Shown here: positions 11,681 through 22,039 of the stretch, piece by piece
Layout: each line of letters opens with the position of its first letter
Numbering within the stretch: the first letter of the stretch is position 1
Assembly (NCBI GenBank): GCA_030549495.1
Contig: JAUIRK010000065.1
Span: 320,001-384,000 of the forward strand
Direction of reading: 5' to 3'
Source: Nectonema munidae
Taxonomy: Eukaryota > Nematomorpha > Nectonematoida > Nectonematidae
Length of the DNA stretch: 64,000 nucleotides
Made by a program: the position numbers and the translations under genes
Notes under the pieces: generated by a model
What the model was told of the DNA's origin: nothing
The model's database searches: none
What the model saw: the letters and a program-made list of their open reading frames with translations, nothing else

Positions 11681-12147
11681 AACTAGTTTTATTAACAAAA
11701 AATTTGAAAAAAATTGTAAAAAAGGTATCCACTCACAAGTCTTATATAAAAATACAAAATTGAGAGAATTCAAAGCTATAAAGACTAATTTTAATGTAAT
11801 CGAATCATAACGGATCGTTCATATTGAAAAATTTGACTATATAAAAAGTCTTGAAATAGAAGAATTAGCGAAGAAAGTCTTACCAGGACCTGTTGCAGTA
11901 ATATGTATGAGAGCCTTGTGGATGTGGTGTGCGATGTTATCGAGAAAAGATTCTAAAAAAGTGAAAAATCAATGCAAAACGATTGAGGGAGAAAGGAGTA
12001 TTGTATACGTTTGCCCGAATAATCATGATAGAGCTAGATAAATCTATCCTTTCATGTTTTGCTGTTCAATCTGTACAATCATGCAAAATTGTTTCATCTC
12101 TCACTTTTATTTTTTCCTTCTTGAAAGTTGCTTCTTCTAAAACACAA
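11681..12147. other. AT-rich intergenic DNA, nothing recognised
   Basis: No coding similarity, element end or RNA gene was seen. Confidence 0.45.
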
Positions 12148-12375
12148 TGAGCAATATCGGTGAAATAAGCAGTTCTTACTCACACTCATCAGAAAGTTAT
12201 TAGAATCGTTTCAAGTGATTCTTATGATCTTTCTGATAGTCTTTCCTCCTGACAAAACAGATTTTACTTGGAAACCTACGCAGTCTGCTCCGGGAAGACA
12301 GATAATAAGAAATATCGCAAATATTTCAGAATCAGAACCAGATGGTCCTAAAAATGGAACTGAACTATTGAAGGA
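12148..12375 (+). pseudogene. piggyBac transposase N-terminal remnant
   Basis: A serine- and acid-rich leader (SSDSYDLSDSLSS, reached through a frame change near 12240) is followed by DFTWKPTQSAPGRQIIRNIA and then a P-D-G-P-K-N block. This is the order seen where piggyBac transposases pass from the acidic N-terminal tail into the DDE_Tnp_1_7 domain (W-x-x-x-P-x-x-x-G-R-x-x-x-x-N-I then P-G-x-x-x-P). It stops where the tail of a LINE on the opposite strand begins, suggesting the LINE inserted into or next to it. Nothing of the catalytic core is present. Confidence 0.5.
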
Positions 12376-12378
12376 TAG

Positions 12379-13380
12379 TCATCTTCTTCTTCTATTCACA
12401 CTCATCACGCTAACGATAACCTTACTCTTTTTTCTAACCTCTTCATTCTTCATGTGATCTTTCAGTAGTGAGACTCCTATTATTATCCTCAGCATACTCA
12501 TTTCGGGTTTTGCAAATCTATTATCATCTTTCTTCTTTAAACTCCAATTTTTGCCTTTACCTTTATTCAAAATCCTTTACCTTTTTTCAAAATCTTATGT
12601 CTTACTGTCCATAAAACAAATTAATTTTGTCATGAGTCGATGATTTTCAGTATCTTTCTTTACTTGTGATCCAAGTCATCGTTTTGTCGAATTCATTTTT
12701 AATCCTCCTTTGAACATAGTTCTTCCTCAAGAAGTTCCTCAGATATGACAGCAATGAAGATAGCAAACAAAATTGGGCTCAAAGCTGAACCCCAATGCAA
12801 ACAAACCTTAACCCCAAATTCTCTGGAGAGACAATTTGTCTTTCTAACCTCACGTTTGCTTTCTTTATACATTTCGACTACTATTCTGACTATTTTTTCT
12901 GTAACCTTTATTTTTCTCAAGCAAGCCAGTTCTCTGGCAACACGAGCATAGACCTTTTTAAGATCTACAATAGACTGGCATATCTCCTAACTTCTTCTCT
13001 ATAAGTTGTCAAGCAATAAATATCACATACACTGCACTATTTCCTGGCATAAAACTTAATTGTTTTGGATCTATATTCACTATTCAACGTATTCGCTTCT
13101 CCACTATTCTTTCGAAAAGTTTGAATGCGTGCTCCAACAGCATTATGCCACGATAACCAATGCATTCCAAAATGTCCCCTTCTTTTTATATATGGGTTCA
13201 ATCAAGCTCATTTTTCAGTCATTTGGAATTCTCTCATCGCCCCCCCCCTCCCTCTTAACTAAAATTTCCATAGTACTAAATTGGCTAAACTATATCCCCT
13301 CAAAGAATTTGACATTTCCTAAAATCGTTAGCTGTATCTTTTGATACCATTTCATGGTAGTTGAATGATTCTCTGATGTC
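12379..13380 (-). mobile_element. RTE-type LINE, 3' fragment with reverse transcriptase
   Basis: Minus-strand translation gives the RT blocks IDPKQLSFMPGNSAVY (about 13075-13025) and VGLHQGSALSP-like VKVCLHWGSALSPILFAIF (about 12810-12755). Downstream the C-terminal region has RFAKPEMSMLRIIIGVSLL (12530-12440), the M-R-M-L-R-x-x-x-G-V motif of RTE-like elements. The 3' end has a GAA-rich simple repeat, seen as CTTCTTCTTCT on the + strand at 12384-12396. The frame is broken in several places. The FADD box is not visible, so part of the RT palm has been deleted. It is closely similar in protein sequence to the longer copy at 50.2-52.4 kb. Confidence 0.8.
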
Positions 13381-13384
13381 AAAA

Positions 13385-14780
13385 ATTTCAATAAGCTTGT
13401 CAATTTTGTAGCAAATATCAATCAAAAATTTGATTGATAATAAAATTACTTACGGAAACATTCATTCAAATTTTAAATAAAATCAATTTTTTATACCAAA
13501 TCCACCATGCTGATTTCATTTCTCAACTTAGTTTTCACTATTAAGGTGGGAAAATTTATGAAAGTGTCAATCAATTCTCGTCTGAAAATTGTCTTCGAGA
13601 ATATTAATCAAATTTTACATAAATATATGTTTTATACTAAATCAACAACGCTGACTTCATTTCCATACACAATTTTCGTAATTAGGGTCTGAAAAATCCT
13701 GAAAGTGTCAATCAAATTTGTGGTCCACCTCTGAAAATTATATGTATGAACGTTATTCAAATTAAAAAAATACACATTTTTATACTAAATCAAGCATGCC
13801 AATTTAAATTTCGTAGTCATTTTTCGACATTTGGTTTTCAAAATGTAAAAGTGTCAATCAATTTTAAGGGTTATGTCTGAAGCTCCAAGAATATTAATTA
13901 AATTTTAAACTAAATATATTTTTTAAACCAAATCCACCATGCCAATTTCATTTTTCAGCTCAGTTTTTGTATTTGCAGTTTACGTATGAGAAAGTGTCTC
14001 GAAAAACATTTATACACATTTTAAATAAATTTTTTTTAAATTATTTCTCCAAACATTTTTTGCAATTAGAGTGTCAAAATGTCAATCATATTTGTGCTTG
14101 ATGGCAAAAATTATTTCCTAGAACATTATTTATATTCTCAATAAAATATATTTTTATACTAAATCTCAATGCTGATTTCATTTTTGGACTCAGTTTTCGT
14201 AATTAGAATGTGAAAATGTCAATCAAATATGTTAGTTTCGCATGAAAATTTTCTTCAAAAACATTTCATATTTTAAGTAAAATTGACGGTGCTGATACCA
14301 TTTTTTTGGCTAAGTTTTTACCACTACTGTGAAAAGATGTGTCAAAGTAGAAATAGAATTAGCGATGTATGCCTGAAAATTATCTCATAAACATACTTCC
14401 ATATTTTAAATAAAATGTATTTTTAATTTTTTTATTACGATGTTCACTTCATTTCAGGTCTTTTTTTCCCAAATAAAGCAATAATGCTTGCTTTATGAAT
14501 CAAGTTTGACATTGATAAAAACAAATTCTGAAAAAACTCAATTTTCTCAAAGATCTCAAATCAAAAAAATTTATTTTTGATTAAAAATCACTATTAAAAT
14601 TTTGATTGAAGATAAAATTATGACTAAAAATATCCCTCAAATTTAAAACAATTCTTTAAAACAATATCCTCCATGTTTTTCATTTCTTTACTTCTTTTTG
14701 GTCAATACCATGTAAAAATGGGTGAAAGTATCAATCGAATTGGCAAAAATCAGTTTTTTCCAAAAAATCATTTGTCATAT
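13385..14780. repeat. Degenerate tandem array of about 140-bp units
   Basis: A unit recurs at least seven or eight times. Landmarks are GTGTCAATCAA (near 13569, 13707, 13852; diverged forms at 14076, 14216, 14340 and 14727), CTGATTTCATTT (13510, 13650, 13940, 14170) and TTTTATACTAAATC (several). Successive landmarks are mostly 124-145 bp apart, with one shorter interval of about 90 bp. Units differ by many substitutions and small indels, so the array is old. No protein is encoded; the open frame at 13507-13692 is fortuitous. Confidence 0.75.
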
Positions 14781-15370
14781 TTGTTCTCACAATCTTTATT
14801 TATTATAGTACGAATATTTGAGTATGAGAGAAGTAATGGAACTGAAGGCACATGGAAATGAGAACGCGTGATCATGAGAAAAATGAAATAGTAACACGTT
14901 TATAAAGTGCTTTTATATCCTCGATATAGTATCCCTTTCAGCGGCTATGTAGTTTTAAGAAACAAGTATGTAACTGTTCTTCACGAAAGATATACCGTTT
15001 TCCAACGAACTAGGAGATGGTGTAATAATCTAGTATTGAGATTTTCAAAAAACATCTTCACCGTGAAGAAGAAGCTCCTCCATTGTGAATCAAAGATCTT
15101 TAAACCTTTAACTTATTAGTTAATATTTTAATCATCAATTGACTAAAAATTTTCAAACAGTTGGAGTTAGACATCAATATGTAAAGATGTAGCTTTTCTC
15201 AAAAAAAAATTCACAAAATTTAAACAAATTTGAAAAAATTTTTACTTCGGTGTGAATATTTTAGAGGTGAGAAAGTTTTTGTAATTGAAAAAAGAGAATT
15301 TTAAATGGATTCATAAAAGAACAGGAATTATGAAAAAGGATTGTTTAGCAAATATTCAGAGTGATATTTG
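14781..15370. other. AT-rich intergenic DNA, nothing recognised
   Basis: Short open frames occur (for example 14907-15119) but none resembles a known protein. Confidence 0.4.
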
Positions 15371-15374
15371 TTCT

Positions 15375-15560
15375 AATCACTGAAATACAACACATGATAT
15401 TGATAAAAAAAGACAGGATCAACGAAGGGATTCTCTTCAATAGAAAAATTGTGAAATCGCTTAAATTCTGAGCTAAATAAATCTCTGAAAAGGTTTTTTC
15501 TAACATAGATTGCACAAAATGAATTTATGATGAAATTAGAGCTATCAAGGTAGAATCAGT
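15375..15560. repeat. Dispersed repeat X, copy 1
   Basis: AATACAACACATGATATTGA at about 15384 is followed by GATTCTCTTCAATAGAAAA and then AACATAGATTGCACAAAAT with GAATTT. The same order recurs at 57330-57500 with moderate divergence. No coding content was seen. Confidence 0.55.
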
Positions 15561-16029
15561 TTAGAATGAAAAGTAACATTAGATACCATATGAAGTAGAC
15601 TAGAAGCTGGGAGTGTATTTGTAAGCAAAACAATAGAGGTCGGATTGAGATTTATAGTTCAAAGCTCCCCCTATAATTAGTAAACTAAGGGGAGGATAAA
15701 ATAGAGAACAAGAATCAAACCAAGGAGGGCCAAAAGTGCTCGGTTTAGTTAGATTAGCAGCCAGTAATATTTTCCACCATGTAATAAGCTTATTGGAAAT
15801 TTTTTATCAGAATAAAAAATTTTAATTTTATGACCTTTTATTTATCATGATCTTAGGTTACTTTGATTAAAATTTGGCCCATTCCTATTTATGAGATGGA
15901 TAAAATCATTATTATAGCAATAAAGAAAATTATTTGAAATGAGTAAATATATAACCATTTTAACCACATTGAAATGTAGTATTCATTACATGTGTATATA
16001 TTGGCAAAATAATGTCATGATGAAATAGA

Positions 16030-16400
16030 GAAAGGTCGGTTTGCTATAAATGACATGAAAAAATATCTGACCACAAATTAGCCAAAGTAAAACTGTTAAA
16101 TCATGAGTGACAAAAGTATTTTCATAATCAAATTGAGCATGTTCGATTTGCTGTGTATGGATAAGTTTATTTTAATATAATGAGAAAAAGTGTTTGCCAT
16201 TAAGTCATCAAAAAATGTTGAATTTATAATATATTTTCAAGTTTATATATTCGGCATTGATTGACAGATTTGATTGATTTTTTGACAGGTTTGATTGATT
16301 TTTATGAAAAATAAATTACACCATCAGATTCATAATCCATTATTTAGTGGGTTCACTCGAGATTTTGTGAAAATATACAATAGTTTAAGAAAAAAGGAGG
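16030..16400. repeat. Dispersed repeat Y, copy 1
   Basis: The segment with AATCAAATTGAGCATG near 16125, TGTGTATGGATA, TTGACAGATTTGATTG and TTAGTGGGTTC recurs in the same order at 55380-55740. Both copies are non-coding and clearly diverged. Confidence 0.6.
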
Positions 16401-16985
16401 GGCAATATGCCATGTATCTATGTGTAATATGCCTCTCCCTCCGCCCCCTCCCTCACTTAGGATATGAAAATAGCCCGTCACGAATAAGATTGATAGTCTT
16501 GATATTTTAAAATTATTTATACTTTTATAGTATTTATAATTTTATTGCTAAAAATGAAAACAATTACGAGAAAGTTTTTTTTTAATATTTTTTATTGAAA
16601 GTAATTCATCAATTATTTAGAAGTTCTAACCCAAAACAAAAGAATTTATTTTCCACATACCAAAAGTTTGAAGTTAGCGATTTGTTAGCTTACTTTGTTT
16701 GTATATTACATATTTGACACTCAAAAAATCAATCAATAACTTGGAAGTTATTGATTAATAACCTCAAGATTTTGTTACTATAGATGAGTAGTTGGTTAAA
16801 TTCCGTGGGAGGTGTCCAATTAAAATTTGGACTATTAAATATATCATTGTAATGACTCTAGAAGTTATTATATGATAAAACCGCAAATACACGTTTCAGA
16901 GTTAGAAAATCGCAACTATTTTAGTGGTGAAATTATATTAAAATGTTTAGCGATTGATTCAAATTTACCCAAGGGTGATACCGAT

Positions 16986-17174
16986 AGAAAGCTAATATGA
17001 GAGATGTTGGATGACATGCCAGGCGTGGTTTTATTGATTCGGAATTCGATTTTCAACTTTTTTGCTCAGATTGATGAAATGATGGATGCTGCAAACTTAT
17101 CTCAGTCTTGCGTTTACGTACAAAATGTATATGACAAGAACCTGGAATATTTTTCTCATGCTCTCAACAAATGA
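16986..17174 (+). repeat. Duplicated coding-like segment, copy 1
   Basis: About 159 bp (16986-17144) recur at 20942-21100 with 11 mismatches counted by eye, about 93 percent identity, far closer than any other repeat here. In one frame copy 1 is open from about 17000 to a TGA near 17172 and reads EMLDDMPGVVLLIRNSIFNF, then AQIDEMMDAANLSQ and so on. Copy 2 has a stop in that frame. I do not recognise the protein. It may be an exon of a host gene, its pseudogene, or part of an unrecognised transposon. Confidence 0.55.
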
Positions 17175-17449
17175 AAAAGTTTAATAAAAATCAAACGTAA
17201 GAAATTTTTGCTTCAAAGTAAAATGAAAAGGAAGATCATTGATATGGATTTTTATAGGTGATTAAAGGGCTTATGTTAAAATTTATTTTGAAAATGCATT
17301 GTCGACTTAAAATGATTCCAATAAATCCTATTGATACGTGTTTTTTTTTATAGAACAAACACACTTTCAAAATAGTGATGAGTCAAACTATATTTCCAAA
17401 ACTAAAATTTGAAAAATTTGCAGCATCTAAAAAGATTATAAACAAGGCA

Positions 17450-18510
17450 AACAAAAAATTGACTTTATGAAATCAAAAAATTGACCTTTAAGTAAAAATT
17501 TATTGACTTTTAAAAATAAACATTGACTTAAAAATTTTTTATTGACTTTTATATATGAATTGGAATCAGCACAGAAATGTATTCACAATTATAAAAATAA
17601 ATCATGTAATTAAAAATAATGTCTGGACTGAAATTCCTTTCTTTTGTCAGCAATTTTCTCAACTTTGAATCTTTCAACTTTCGAACTAGAAGCCGGACAA
17701 CCTTGTAAAAGTAAATACGTATTTGGTGATATATTCGGATTATTCATTTCCATAATAGCGCTAATTTGGTTAAATTTCATTCTACGCTTTATATAAATTC
17801 AACCCTCATTCATCATTGTTAAAATCAATAAAATTTACAATTATGCTTGCTTCTTTCATTGTAAAACTTCTTTTTTTTTATTTTTCGATCAATGCAATAA
17901 TTTTTTGAGCATTATTTCTTTTAAAAGATAACAAATCTTTACTTAGATCAACTATAGTCAAACTTTTTTGCATTATTGATCAAAATAACTCAACAGTGAT
18001 TTTCTCAATGATGTTCTTTATTTGCTTTTCAATTTGAAGTTATATAAACAATGTCAAAAAGTATTTTTTCGGGTGGGCCATGGCAAAGTTTACATCTGCT
18101 CTGTATATGTATTAAAAACAGTGATATCTACATATTGAAATAAAAAGAAATGGTTTAGGCTATATATTTCGATTATTCAAAAAACATATGTCAGTTTAAT
18201 TTAGGATAATATTTTACCTTGCGTATATTTTTTAAGCTTTTATTTTATTTCAACTTTTGAATAATTCGGCTAAACATTTTGAGAAGTGGTAACAGCTTCA
18301 TTTTTTATGTATTTTTAATTTTTGATTTAACTGGTAAAATAGCCTTTTTGATTTGATTTTTAAAAAATTGACCTTTATTGAGCTAACACAAAAAAATGGA
18401 CTTTTATTGACCTAAAAATTTTTTTTAAATTACCTATATATTATTTAAAATTGGAAAAAAACTTAGTTTTGAGGTCTTTTTCTTGAGTCTTACGAAAATT
18501 GAGTTTATTG
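17450..18510. repeat. AT-rich interval bounded by ATTGACTTTTA-like clusters
   Basis: Both ends carry clustered TTGAC motifs in direct orientation (TTATTGACTTTTA and AAAAATTGACC-type at 17455-17560 and 18365-18510). The interior is AT-rich and non-coding. This may be the two ends of one non-autonomous element or simply local sequence bias. Confidence 0.3.
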
Positions 18511-18514
18511 ACTT

Positions 18515-19440
18515 TTGATCGCCCTTATTATAAGAAACTTTATTATAAGATTTAAAGGGAAGTTGAACCGGCATACGCCCCCTCTAAAATTGCATTGCCG
18601 CTTGAAACTTTTTCTTGATCTAATTCATTTCGTAGAACTCAAATATTATGATGATTTCTGCAACTCGTTTTTTAGATTCAATCTTTCACTAAAGTGAAAA
18701 GGCCTAAGAAGTTTTTTATGTTTCAATCGTATAGTTAAGTGTGACACTTATTAATTTTATATTATCCAATTTTTTTTGTAAATTTATTATACAAATCAAG
18801 TTTTACCACATCAATTCACTTCGCAGTTCAATGGATGAGGATCGTTTTAATGGTCTCATTCTTCTTTTTGTTCACAGAGATATTCGATTGGATATTGACA
18901 CCATTATTTAAATGTATGCTATAAAGTGTCCTAGACGGATGAGGCTCTTAATCCTCTTAGTTCTTAATGTAGTTACTTTCTTATAATTTGTGATATACTA
19001 TTATAATACTCTAAGTTTTACGATAAAAAGTCAATTTTCGCTTTTTATTAAACTATTACCCAAAATAAGATAAAAATAGCTTAAAAACTTTGATAAAGCT
19101 TACATTTATATGCTTCAAATTTGAGTTTTAGTTTAGTAAAATCCGCCCTCCCTCTTCTAGATCCGCCCCTGAAAAGAAATGACTATAGACATGTTCTGAA
19201 AACATCTTTACTTTTATATTTAAAAGTAAAAATTTATTTACTCATATTATTTACGCTTCTTATCTATTCAAAGAAAGATTGTACACTGTTAGCTGCCTTC
19301 TTTTATACAAGAAAAATGGAAATTGAGCACATATGATATAAAGGATATTTGGAGGCACTTAAAAAGAGAATGAACCACTGATTGAAAATACTAAGTACGT
19401 GTAGAAACATTTAATGATCAATTACAGATACCACTAATGT
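18515..19440. other. AT-rich DNA with a possible hAT end at 19161-19172
   Basis: The sequence GATCCGCCCCTG, read from the opposite strand as CAGGGGCGGATC, resembles the end of a common hAT-type inverted terminus, and a CCCTCC-rich stretch precedes it. No matching left end was found, so it is an isolated end at best. Confidence 0.3.
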
Positions 19441-20540
19441 AATTTGAGATATTTGTTTGCGAGACTTTAGCTGTATTGATATAGTGAACCTATTCATTCA
19501 GATTTAAACTCTCCTTTACTTAAACCCACTTCCAGTATTTTATATGATTATATTTTTGACAGAGAAAGGAAATTGGATTTGAGGATATAGAAGTGCATTT
19601 AGAAGAGAATAGATTACGTTGGTTTGGTCATGTCGAAAGGATGTCCGAAGGGAACGTTGTAAAGAAGATAAAAGATGAATTGATTGATGGAAAGATGAAG
19701 AGAGGAAGACCAAAGAAAGCATGGAATGAAGTGATTCACCACGATATGGAAAAAGAAAACTTGTGCGAAGTGATGCTAAAGAAAGACTGAAATGACGTAG
19801 TTGTTGCAGGAAACTGGTTGACCCCGACTCTTAGGGAACAATAACCAGGCCTCGAAGGCAAAATGGATGATGATGATGATGATGATATTTTTGGCAGAAA
19901 AAGAGTTTAGGAACTTTGTTAATCTTATTTAATCATATATACAAAGTATAGGAAAGGAATATGAAATATGTACTCAAGAAACTTTGGAATATAGGACAAA
20001 TATAAGCTCATGGACAAATAGAGTCAAAAAATATGAGGAGCAAATATTTTAAGATGGGTATTACAATTAGAATGAACTGACAGTTATAAGAAGTAATACA
20101 AAATTTTTTATTTATGCAATATAAAGGGAATCTTAGAATATGCAATCGATGTCAAAGTTGTAACAGAAATTTTGTTGAAAAGTCTTTTAAAAATGCCAGC
20201 TTTTATTTCTTTGCGTAAAATACATGAATTCATATGCAGGCATGAAAATTTACGTTCAAACGATGAATCTTCTTCTTTTATTGAATCTTTTTTCGTGTGG
20301 GTTTCCATACCACCCAAGAGATACTACACTTGGCAGGTATTTTTTAAGTGCTCTCGCCTTGAGCCCTTATCCACTCAATCATTGATTTTGGCGCTCTTCT
20401 AAAATTAGGAAATAAAGATATTATGATTTGAAAGATTGATCGATTTTTTCAAGGATTACTTGTGTAGGAGAATCGCCAATTGACTTCATTCGCCTAAAAT
20501 CTATATCAAGATAAAAACAAAATAGATTAAATTTTACGAT
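19440..20540. repeat. Dispersed repeat, copy B, interrupted by a LINE
   Basis: Partner of the repeat at 5330-6085: TTTGTTTGCGAGACTTT at about 19451, ATAAGAAGTAA at 20084, AGAGATACTACAC at 20318, GGAGAATCG at 20468. The LINE tail at 19564-19884 lies inside it. Confidence 0.6.
19564..19884 (+). mobile_element. RTE-type LINE, 5'-truncated 3' end with target-site duplication
   Basis: The only coding left is the ORF2 C-terminus: LEENRLRWFGHVERMSEGN, then KMKRGRPKKAWNEVIHHDM, ending at a TGA near 19788. The R-L-R-W-F-G-H-V-x-R-M and R-G-R-P-K-K-x-W motifs are the hallmark of this LINE group's tail. The 3' end is a (GAT)n simple repeat (about 19866-19886), as in RTE elements. Direct repeats ATATTTTTGACAGA (19550-19563) and ATATTTTTGGCAGA (19885-19898) differ at one base and look like a target-site duplication of an insertion into the older repeat. 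Confidence 0.85.
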
Positions 20541-20700
20541 AATATTCATCTCAAGTTGAAGTTCTCGAAAGAATTTTTGTCCAATGAACACACCACCATT
20601 ATTTCCCGACATTATACTTGCACTGTAAGCTCTCAATCCCACAACAACTGCATAGATTTTATACCTTGTTTGTAATTCTGATTGCATCAACCTTCTAGCT

Positions 20701-21455
20701 CAGTGGTTTTCAAACTTGAGTCCGTTGTGCTGCGGAGAAGTTCCGTGGGGATCGAGAAGGGGGCACTGAGTGAATCGTTTTTCCATTTTTGCCAATAAAT
20801 CACATTTAAAAAGAATAAATAAGTTAGTCTTTGAATTGAGTTCTTTGCAGAACAGTTGATTATTACCTTGCTGCAAAGATATATTGAATGTGCTAAGAAG
20901 TTGTAAAGTTGAAGTATATCTTCCTGTAAAACAATACCTTTAGAAGGCTAATATGAGAGATGTTGGATGACATGTCAGATTTGGTTTTATTGATTCGGAA
21001 TTCGATTTCCAACTAATTTGCTCAGATTGATGAAACGATGGATGCTGCAAACTTATCTCAGCCTTGCGTTTACGTACAAAATGTATATGACAAGAACTTG
21101 ATAGACAATTTTTTATTTTGCAAAACTCAGCAATAGAACACCTGTAAGAAAAACATTTGACAAAGGGATATCTTATTTTACAGCAGTTCGAATCTGGCTA
21201 AGCAAAAATCTCCAGATGTAATTGGTACCCAGTGCGCTGAGCCATTTCTCTTTATTTTCTTAATTAATAAAAATTTAAATTTCTCAGCCTCTCACCTCAC
21301 TAATACTTAATCGGGAAGGCTTCATCGCTTAATTAGAAAATGTTTTACCACAAATTAAACATAGAGGTAACTTATCATTACTGGGACATTGAATGAAACC
21401 AAACTTTAAATATTCTGAAGAATATTGACGAAGTTTTCTCTTTTCAGACATTCAA
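20701..21455 (-). mobile_element. hAT remnant with BED finger and one terminal repeat
   Basis: At 20701 the sequence CAGTGGTTTTCAAACTTGAG matches the usual terminus of BED-finger hAT elements. On the minus strand from about 21455 a transposase N-terminus is readable: MSEKRKLRQYSSEYLKFGF, then LPLCLICGKTFSN, a stop, then AMKPSRL, the expected BED finger with its first Cys pair. The catalytic and C-terminal domains are missing and the other end was not found. The 159-bp duplicated segment (20942-21100) lies between the terminus and the finger. Confidence 0.6.
20942..21100 (+). repeat. Duplicated coding-like segment, copy 2
   Basis: Close copy of 16986-17144 (about 93 percent by eye). The equivalent frame contains a stop near 21014. 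It lies inside the hAT remnant region, which suggests that either the segment is part of a hAT-related element or the hAT captured it. Confidence 0.55.
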
Positions 21456-22039
21456 ATTGTGAAACGTGAATTAAATTCTTAAATATCCAATTAAGCATTG
21501 TAAATTTTACAATCAAAAAAAGTTTTCTCATTTTGGGAATATTATAACTTATTGTATTTCAGAATATAAAATCCTTCCTGAGCAGTGGTGATTCTGGTTT
21601 TCAAAAGTGTATGGGCATCACAGAGGCCAACTTTTCAATTTATAAAACTCATAATTTTCTAAGAATTAACAATCTCACTTGTTTCAATTATATTTATGCA
21701 TTTGATGTGCTTTTTTTACTTAACTCAAATCATCATCAAAATTATTTGAGAACTTTCTTGAAACTATATATTTTTTACACTTTATACTTATCATGTTTGA
21801 TTGAATAAATTTAAAAAAACAAAAATAATTATCATAAAAATTTACTATTATCATTTATTTAATTTAACACACTTGTACACATTTAAATAACTGTTTTTAT
21901 ATGCTCAAATACAATAAGTCATAATATTCTCAAAATGAAAAAAAAGTTTTTTTGCTAACATAAAACGACACTTCAAATATTTTTGATAGTTTTTTAGAAA
22001 ATTTAGGGGTCAGAAATAGTAGAAGGGAAGGCATGGGTA

